From NCBI GenBank assembly GCA_030734395.1, contig JAUZTG010000042.1:682001-746000 (forward strand): a stretch of 64,000 nucleotides of DNA, written 5' to 3'. Each line of letters opens with the position of its first letter. Positions within the stretch are counted from its first letter, which is position 1. The notes below the pieces were generated by a model. The model had not been told where the DNA came from. It ran no database searches and saw nothing but the letters and a program-made list of their open reading frames with translations. The DNA comes from Sarocladium kiliense (taxonomy: Eukaryota; Ascomycota; Sordariomycetes; Hypocreales; Sarocladiaceae). Shown here piece by piece: positions 57,448 through 64,000 of the stretch. A program made the position numbers and the translations under genes.

Positions 57448-58060
57448 GTTGTCTTGCAGCAAAGGGTGTGTGACGAGGCTTTTCGGAAGAAAATAGACAG
57501 GGTAAACTTGACAAACTCGAGCGGAAGCGTGGCTAGTCTTGCTATGAATACAGCTCCTGCTACCCTGCCTGTCCCCGTGAGATATCCTGGTCTGTTACAT
57601 AGCTAAAGAATAGGAGAGTAGCAACTAGCAATCTATAATTAGTAATGCCTCTAAAATGCTAATTAGTAAATGTAAAGATATTATTATTTTAATAAACCAT
57701 TTTTCAATCTAGCCGTGTATAACTTCCATTATAACTTTCCAAGGCGGAGCGTAACCTTAGCATCGACTAAGCCGAGCCTGAGGAAGGGCGGCAATGGCGC
57801 TAACCTCGTTAGTCCCACAGCGACAGGCCTTGGTAAAATCAACCACCCAACAATCCACCTCGGTTGAGCCACATATACGCGCCACATCCAGTACCTGCCA
57901 GCCACACCTCATGTGGCTCCGGAATTTTCCAGCCCGGTCTCCCGTCCAGAATGTCGCGCCCAAGCTCCGTCACTCGAGCCGAAGTGTCACGACGTCCAGC
58001 AGATCTTCACCAGTCTAAACCCCCCATTGCTCACCCAATTGAGCCGCTTTAGACGCCAGA
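57448..58060. other. Divergent gap with AT-rich patch
   Basis: About 600 bp between the frameshifted gene and Mic19. It has an AT-rich patch at roughly 57600-57720 containing TAATTAGTAA twice, quite unlike the flanking sequence. No coding frame is supported. Confidence 0.5.
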
Positions 58061-58699
58061 ATGGGTGCAAACGAGTCCAAGCCGGCTTCGGCACATATCT
58101 GGAAGACGTAAGCACCCCTACCTGCCTGGCTCTGTTTGGGGCCTGCCGACGGCTGGCCGGCTATGATGGGCGATGTTTGAAGAAGTTCGCTCACGATATT
58201 ACGATAGGCCCGGTCCCAGCGGTGTCTCCCAGGATCTCGTTGATTCCCTCCAGTCAAACCACGAAGTAAGACGTCCCCAAGCTCACCGACTGTCTTCGTA
58301 ACGTCGCTTACCTTACCCCAGACCGACGCATCACGCGCCAAAGCCATCGAGCTCGAAGTCCAAGCCCGCGTCGCTCAGGAGCTCAAGAAGCTCCACGACC
58401 AATCCACCCAAGCCCTCACCAAAGCTCACGATACCATCGCCACAACCACCAACCCCTCCGATTCTACTGGCCCATCCCACCAGTCCATCAGCAACGAGGT
58501 CAACGCCCTGCGACAGAAGCTCGAGGAGCGGAAAAAGATCCGGGAGCTGCCCGCCGAGGTCGAGAGCGCGAGGAAGGGCGTTGTGCAGTGCCTGCGTGAT
58601 AATGACAGGCGGCCACTGGATTGCTGGGAGGAGGTTGAGAAGTTCAAGGCAGAGGTGAAGAAGCTCGAGAGGGGCTGGGTGGACAAGGTTACTTCATGA
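58061..58699 (+). CDS. MIC19: MICOS subunit Mic19 (AIM13 family)
   Basis: A 156-aa protein of the inner-membrane MICOS complex, which shapes cristae junctions. Three exons (introns 58108-58219 and 58266-58321). It begins MGANESKP, an N-myristoylation signal known for this family. Exon 2 gives GVSQDLVDSLQSNHE and exon 3 continues TDASRAKAIELEVQARVAQEL, the conserved Mic19 head. A coiled-coil follows, then a C-terminal C-x10-C (CLRDNDRRPLDC), as in yeast Mic19. The acceptor at 58219 is the only one giving this frame. Ends 166 bp from the convergent TYW3 gene. Confidence 0.9.
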
Positions 58700-58865
58700 G
58701 CTGAGCGAAGGAGAGAAAACTGGCCAGATGAATAAGGAAGAACACATGGCTGAATACGTTGGAGCATTCATGTGGATGCGAGCTCAGATGGATTCTGTAC
58801 ATTATGATGTGGAATGGGACGCGGGATTATAGACATATATCGATAAAACATGTACTCCAAGCCGT

Positions 58866-59816
58866 TTACCAGGGTATTGATACCTCCTCTTCATGATCGC
58901 TCTCTCTCTTCTCGTCGGCCCGCTTTTCCGCCTTCCTTCTCAAGCCCTCCGCTCGTTTTCTTTCCCTCCTCGTCTCCGCGTCTTCCCATGCCCCTCCGCC
59001 ATCTCCGACCCTCCTGTCTCCCGCAACGGCCCTCCGCAAAGCCTCTCGAAACCTTTCTATCCTCACTGTATTCTCGACAAAGCGCTCGTTACCAATTCTT
59101 ACCAGCTCAACGAGATATTCTGAAGAGACAAGCTGCGTACGTTGGCTGGATGACTGGACTCCGATAAGGGACTCGAAGCCTAAGCCCATGGATCGGATGC
59201 CAGCCATCGGGGTTGGAATTTCGGTTGATTCTGAAGTTGATGAAGTGATATTGAGTGCGCCGGATTCTCGAAAGCCGGCTATCAATGCACAACGGAGAAT
59301 AAGTTGTGCGTGCTGCGGTGATGCCGTGTAGACATGTAGAATCTGCAGGATATCAGTTTATCATACTTCCTCATGCGAGTCAGCCGTACTCACCATCGGC
59401 TCAAACTTGAAATGAATCAATCTCTTCTTCTCCCCTTCACCATCCTCACCACGACCAGTAAGACCGAATATCTCACTCCAATTTTCACCCTCTTCGGATG
59501 CTTCCTTCACCGGTTCATGCGAAACGAAGAGCCATTGGCCGCCCGCTCCTTTTCCACCCGGCGTTGCTACCTGCCCATCTCGACCTCCATCCTCGCGTTT
59601 GACGCCTTCGAGAAAGACGCTTACACGGCCTGCGCAGCTGCTTGTGGTGACCAGGCCGTCGATAGCATTGACTTCAGCAATTAAGTCGCGAATTCCCACA
59701 TCCACGGAACCTTTGGGTGAGAGGTCTGTGTACGACTCGTCAGGGACGCTCAATTGCTCAAGAATCTTGTCCTTTTTGGATATGAATGCCACAGAAGGCT
59801 GTGGGAGATAAGACAT
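58866..59816 (-). CDS. TYW3: tRNA wybutosine-synthesizing protein 3 (TYW3)
   Basis: A 299-aa methyltransferase for the wybutosine base at position 37 of tRNA-Phe. Two exons (intron 59343-59393). The start FISKKDKILEQL, the motif SPKGSVD and TTSSCAGR in the first 65 residues are diagnostic. The second exon begins ILHVYTASPQHAQLIL and contains AGFRESGALN, also conserved in the family. The last 60 residues are an Arg/Glu-rich tail. Cytosolic. Confidence 0.93.
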
Positions 59817-60341
59817 TGTACGGCAATCGGAAAGGTAAGATAATGTTCCCTTCTGGTATGGCTCGATGTTCGGTTGGAATCGGTTTTGGGTAGGGTAAAG
59901 GGTAGGTAAGATGTTACGATGCCAACATTTTCAAGTGGTGGGCCCCGCATGTCATGGTAGTGCAATAACCAGAGCTGATCACGCGGGGTATCTCCAAAAC
60001 CCAGTCCGATTACATCTTCACAACCCCCTCACCTCCATTTAGTAGAAACCAACTGTCGGATGCTTCCTTATTGTTCATGACTGCTTTTTATTCATCCTGA
60101 TTGATGCTTAAGCTATCTCTATCGAGTCGCCGTACGCAGACGGGCGAGAAACCACAAACAACGCCGCTTCATGATATATAAACCAGGGGTATGAATGCCC
60201 GCCAGAAAACCGCTTTTTAGCCCGAACGCCGAAACAACCTCTTTGCAAAATGCCGTGGCACACACACACAGAGTGCCTTACTTCTATCTCCTTCCATCAT
60301 CCGGTCATCAACAAGTGTAGATGACCGGCGTCTTCATCCTT
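59817..60341. other. Intergenic, TYW3 promoter
   Basis: A 525-bp gap with the TYW3 promoter and the PAPS-reductase 3' UTR. No other signal seen. Confidence 0.4.
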
Positions 60342-61301
60342 TCAAACGGGCTGGACGATCTGACCGAGAGTGCGCGATGCGTCGTCGAGCTCCTCCTTGC
60401 GCTGCTTGTTCTCCATGTCGAGGAGGAGCTGAGCGTACCGGGACTTCTTGTTGTGGATGCCACACTCCGTCTTGTCCTGGCCCTTCCAACGACCTGCACG
60501 CTCATCCTCACCCTCTTTGACGGGAACGGTTGAGTGCCAGTCGCCGATGGACTTGTATCCTTGGTCAAGCAGAGCGTTATACGGGACGTTGTTCTCCTTG
60601 ATGTAATCGTTGACCTGCTTGAAGGACCAAGTGGCCATAGGGTTGATCTTGATGATGCCCCGCTCGTCGTCGAGCTCGATGATCGGGATGGAACCACGGG
60701 CAGCACCCTGGGAGCGACGACGACCGTTGAGAACTGCCGTGACCTTGAGCTGCTCGTAAGCGCGCTGCAGGGGCTCAACCTTGACGATCCAATCGTACAT
60801 GTCCGCCGCGGTGTGGTAAAGTTCAGCACCATAGGTCTCCTCGAGTTGCTCCGGAGTATCGGCACCATCGGGCTTGAAGATGTGGAGAGGAACGTTGGGA
60901 TAACGCTCACGGACGCGGTCGATTAGGTCGTATGTCTCCTTGAAGTGGTAGAGGGTGTCGAGGAAGATGAGGTCGACGGTCGGTGCTTCCGGATTCTCGG
61001 CCTGAATCTTGGAAAGCATGTCCATGGTCGCGAGACCGGTGAGACCGAAGGCGGTGGACTGGTAAAGATTGGGGAAAAGGACCTTGCAGAAGCGAAGGAT
61101 GTCCATGGGGTGCATGGGTTCAAGCTGGTTGTTGAGGTGCTCAATGTGAGCCTTGGTGAGGGTGACAAGAGGGAGAGAGGCTGTCGATGATGAGGGCGAG
61201 TAGTCGGACTGAGCTGAGGCGTATCCGGACTCGATATCCTGGTGTTCCAACTTGGCGTCCTGGAAGGAGGCCATGGAGGATGTGTGTGTCATGGTGGCCA
61301 T
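60342..61301 (-). CDS. MET16: Phosphoadenosine phosphosulfate (PAPS) reductase
   Basis: A 319-aa thioredoxin-dependent reductase that converts PAPS to sulfite in sulfate assimilation. The core shows STAFGLTGLATMDML (PP-loop type), DLIFLDTLYHFKETYDL, RRRSQGAARG, and the catalytic ECGIH with Cys about 280. The N-terminus before the core is a Ser-rich tail. The ATG at 61301 is preferred over an in-frame one 75 bases upstream, because the extra residues are unlike homologues. It is a functional partner of the siroheme gene 10 kb away, since sulfite reductase needs siroheme. Cytosolic. Confidence 0.95.
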   Translation of the reverse strand: MATMTHTSSMASFQDAKLEHQDIESGYASAQSDYSPSSSTASLPLVTLTKAHIEHLNNQLEPMHPMDILRFCKVLFPNLYQSTAFGLTGLATMDMLSKIQAENPEAPTVDLIFLDTLYHFKETYDLIDRVRERYPNVPLHIFKPDGADTPEQLEETYGAELYHTAADMYDWIVKVEPLQRAYEQLKVTAVLNGRRRSQGAARGSIPIIELDDERGIIKINPMATWSFKQVNDYIKENNVPYNALLDQGYKSIGDWHSTVPVKEGEDERAGRWKGQDKTECGIHNKKSRYAQLLLDMENKQRKEELDDASRTLGQIVQPV

Positions 61302-63414
61302 ATTGACGTTTGTGATTGATAGGATGTGTTGAAGAGCGAAGAGAGTGATGAGAGAACGGTTGGTGCTCCGTCTCATATAACGGGGGTGGAAGAGTCAGAG
61401 GTAAGAAGCCTGCCTTATTCTTGTTCAAGTCTTGGGATATGGTGACGCAGATGTTGATGGTTTGAAAGCAGACAAGAGGTTCGATTTGTCAACAATGGAA
61501 GAGGAGTTAAGAATCAAGTTGTTCGGAAGAGGAGCAGAAGCGTTTCATGGATGGGGAGAGGGGGCTTCAGGTCTCAGTCGGCAAGGGCTCTCTAACCGGG
61601 TCGATATGAAATGTGCATTAGAGGAACGGAGTACAACGGTATGCCCGAGTCCCAGTTTACTAATTGCCCTCCAGGTCTATTACGCAGGCCTGGTCACTGC
61701 TACGTCGGCGCCCTTTCGATGGAGACTCGATCTCCGAACATTCCCTCTGGATGGAAAGCATTTTCGGCTCGTCGCCTCCTCTAAGCTCCAGCAGAAGGTA
61801 CATGGTCTCCAGCATGAATTAAGGTGGCAGAGCGGGTACCCCGGGGCAAAACCACCATGGGGTGAGGAGGGGAACAAGCTATTGCGCCATCGATGGACAA
61901 AAGCCGTCAAGGGGTATGAAAACGCAGTCGTCGTTGGGCAGATGGAGGTTTGATCACGACATCGACGCTATTCCTTTCGCGATGCCCAGGGAGCGGCCTG
62001 TGATTGGCCCAACCGGGGCTGACTACAAGAGTATCCGCTACTTTTTTCGTGGCGTATTTAACGCTGTGAGGGCGAAGTCTCGGCTACTTCAGGCTGCGCT
62101 GGGTGTAAGTGCTGGAGTGACGCGGGTGGAAGTCGGTGCGGCAACGGGGCCTGGCGAACGCTGTTAATGCGGCGGAATGCGAGCACCGATCGGTGGGCAG
62201 TTGCGTGATTGAGATCTATCTGCGAAGCAGCGGAGACATTCGGCGGTCTCGAGCATTGGCATTCCCGACCGCCCGAAGGACGTCCATGGCAGCGATGATG
62301 GGCTTCTGAAGATCTCGTACGTACTATGACCTATGAAATGTGCCATTGGATTCATTTTGGGTGAAGGCGTCATCTAAATACTGAGGCCTCACACCTTCAT
62401 GTGCAGCCTTTTAGGGTGTCGTACTGTAGCATCATCAGCCGCCAAGGCGAGACGTGATCGTAGTGGACGATGGCGCAAGAAAACTTTGATCAGGATGCTC
62501 CCGCTAGGGCCCGGAGTTGCCTGACGTTAGTGGCAATAGAGCAGCACGCTGCGCACGCAATCCTGCTTGGTCGCGTGCGGCAGCCGGTTCACCTCGATCC
62601 TGGGCTGAAAACGGGGCGGGCTCGGTCGGCTGGTACGGAAGTCGGCTCCGACGACCGATCAATCACGTGATAAGTCTGCGTGATAGAGTTGTTCTGGAGA
62701 TCAACTTAGCTAAGCAGACTCTGATGAGTAAGAAGGCGGCAAAGCATCTCGAGCTTCCATTATCCATCCAAGCCGTTCATGGCGATCTACGGTTCTTCCT
62801 TTGTCCTTGTAGGGAGGAATCACTGATGTCATCTCATCTTGACTGAGAATGGGTGGCGGGGAGATCGTTGAAGATATTTTACGTAGAAGTACTGGACCAT
62901 CACCGCAATTAGAAGAGTATTATACTTTGTCCTCACAGAAGCAAGATTCGGTCGTGGTACTAAATTTCGACCAAACAATTCGAAGCGTGATGATGGCAAT
63001 GTAAGTTGTAAGATGCAGGTACGGCGTAGCGCGGGCATCCCGTTACCGAAGCTCACGCCTTACCCAGTTGTCCAATCAAAACACATCAAGCCCCTCGCTG
63101 CACGTCATTGGGTGCCTGTCAATTCCAACGTTCTGTGGGGCACGCACACCAGCCACACGACCCTTAGCCACAACCACCTCCAACCACCACACCATGAGAG
63201 AACTTCCTCGCCAGGCACCACCACCTCAACCTACAGTCCCTACGGCATCTTGTTCGCATTTGGCGCTCTGCTGCAATTGAGAGCCCACGAGACTGTCCCG
63301 AGAGGCTTTGATATATCATCATCCAGCTCTCGGCTTGGCTGTCCCCCTTGGCTCTCCTGTCCGCAGCACCGTCATCTAACCCCGCCATCCAGTCATCTCT
63401 ATCACCCCGCAATC
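61302..63414. other. Gene-free 2.1 kb between MET16 and right-edge gene
   Basis: Divergent region holding the MET16 promoter and that of the edge gene. Several frames of up to about 170 codons lack an ATG start or any domain. A palindromic CACGTG box lies at 62662-62671. Confidence 0.4.
62662..62671. promoter_or_regulatory. Palindromic ATCACGTGAT box
   Basis: A 10-bp palindrome with the Cbf1-type CACGTG core, 1.36 kb upstream of MET16 and 0.74 kb upstream of the edge gene. Yeast MET16 is a Cbf1 target, but the distance here makes the assignment uncertain. Confidence 0.3.
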
Positions 63415-64000
63415 ATGGCGAACGAACCAACGGCCCAGTCCGGCGCCACCAGGCCGCAGCTGGGTGGTATGAGAAGCAGCTCATACCTGAGCGATCATCA
63501 ACAATACCGTCCGCCGCATAGAAGCCCTGAGGGGTTTCACGGCATCGACACGGTTGTCGAGGACCGCAACTTGGGGTCTCACGCCCCGTCGCCAAAGCCG
63601 ATCCTGCCTTTCAACGGCATTCCATCCGAGGACAACCCGCCGACGATAGTAGACAGCGGCGTAAATCTCAACTACTCTCATCCCAACTGCGCGCCACCAG
63701 CGGGCGAGAAGACGGACAAGCTTGTAGCAACCCTCTTCTACAAGTCCAAGGCACGCTCGGCTGCGGCTGCTGCGGCTGCTTCCAATGGCTCACTCCCTCC
63801 ATCTGGCGATAGTAACGAGCACCTACCCTCCAACATGGCTCCTACGACTGACATGAACGCGTTCCCCCTTGAGCCGCCCACCCACGAGAACGAATCACTC
63901 GACCATCTCTACGGCAACTACATCTCACCCCTCTGTATCACATCGTTCCTCCATCTCATGTCCACGTTTCCCATGCCAAATGAAGGGGATGAGCCACACT
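63415..64000 (+). CDS. Unknown protein, cut by the right edge
   Basis: A frame open from the ATG at 63415 to the window end (195 codons, no stop). The sequence is polar and Pro/Ser/Asn-rich, with an Ala run (about residue 120) and then EDNPPTIVDSGVNLNYSHP and, later, LYGNYISPLCITSFLHLM, which looks like the start of a folded domain. I do not recognise it. No signal peptide. The length, absence of stops and coding-like codon use support a real gene whose main part is outside the window. Confidence 0.6.
   Translation, partial: MANEPTAQSGATRPQLGGMRSSSYLSDHQQYRPPHRSPEGFHGIDTVVEDRNLGSHAPSPKPILPFNGIPSEDNPPTIVDSGVNLNYSHPNCAPPAGEKTDKLVATLFYKSKARSAAAAAAASNGSLPPSGDSNEHLPSNMAPTTDMNAFPLEPPTHENESLDHLYGNYISPLCITSFLHLMSTFPMPNEGDEPH

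Noticed and set aside
57794..58018. 74-codon plus-strand frame just before Mic19
   Set aside because: No domain; overlaps the Mic19 promoter and 5' UTR.
61432..61953. 173-codon plus-strand frame upstream of MET16
   Set aside because: It begins at TTG, has no conserved motif, and lies in the divergent promoter region.

Overview
The window is nuclear DNA of a filamentous ascomycete (Pezizomycotina; class Dothideomycetes is a guess). Evidence: genes on both strands with short introns (mostly 50-80 nt) and GT..AG borders, Zn2Cys6 transcription factors, a GH55 glucanase, a Ctr copper transporter, ferric-reductase-type enzymes, a Dal5-type permease and single-copy fungal housekeeping genes. I see no rRNA, convincing tRNA, CRISPR array, transposon or viral gene. 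I modelled 46 introns; reading frame closes in every spliced gene except two that look damaged.

Left third (0.6-18 kb): a very long regulator made of two Zn2Cys6/fungal_trans units in one reading frame; an amidase-signature enzyme; an HRI1-family protein; an AAAP amino-acid permease (10 exons); a secreted peptidylarginine-deiminase-like protein; and a Dal5-type MFS permease. The mix suggests nitrogen or amino-acid scavenging, which is inference.

Middle (18-28 kb): a copper-flavoured block. A 71-aa prepropeptide with a Lys-Arg site just before an 8-cysteine tail is convergent with a ferric/cupric reductase. That reductase is divergent from a Ctr copper transporter, followed by an unknown 189-aa protein, a secreted copper tyrosinase and a small methyltransferase. 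This is the most interesting locus.

29-45 kb: a GPI-anchored-type wall protein, a DUF202 membrane protein, a secreted aldose 1-epimerase broken by an in-frame TAG, a VWA protein, mitochondrial lipoyl synthase, a GH55 exo-beta-1,3-glucanase, a SPOUT methyltransferase, and a membrane-tethered thioredoxin-like protein whose last intron is of the rare GC-AG type.

45-64 kb: mostly housekeeping. Rsm22 (mitochondrial ribosome assembly), a Met1-type siroheme enzyme, a second FRE-family reductase, a nucleotidyltransferase-like gene with a one-base frameshift, Mic19 (MICOS), TYW3 (wybutosine), PAPS reductase (Met16) and a gene cut by the right edge. The siroheme enzyme and PAPS reductase both serve sulfate assimilation. 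Long gene-free stretches are listed with what they hold.
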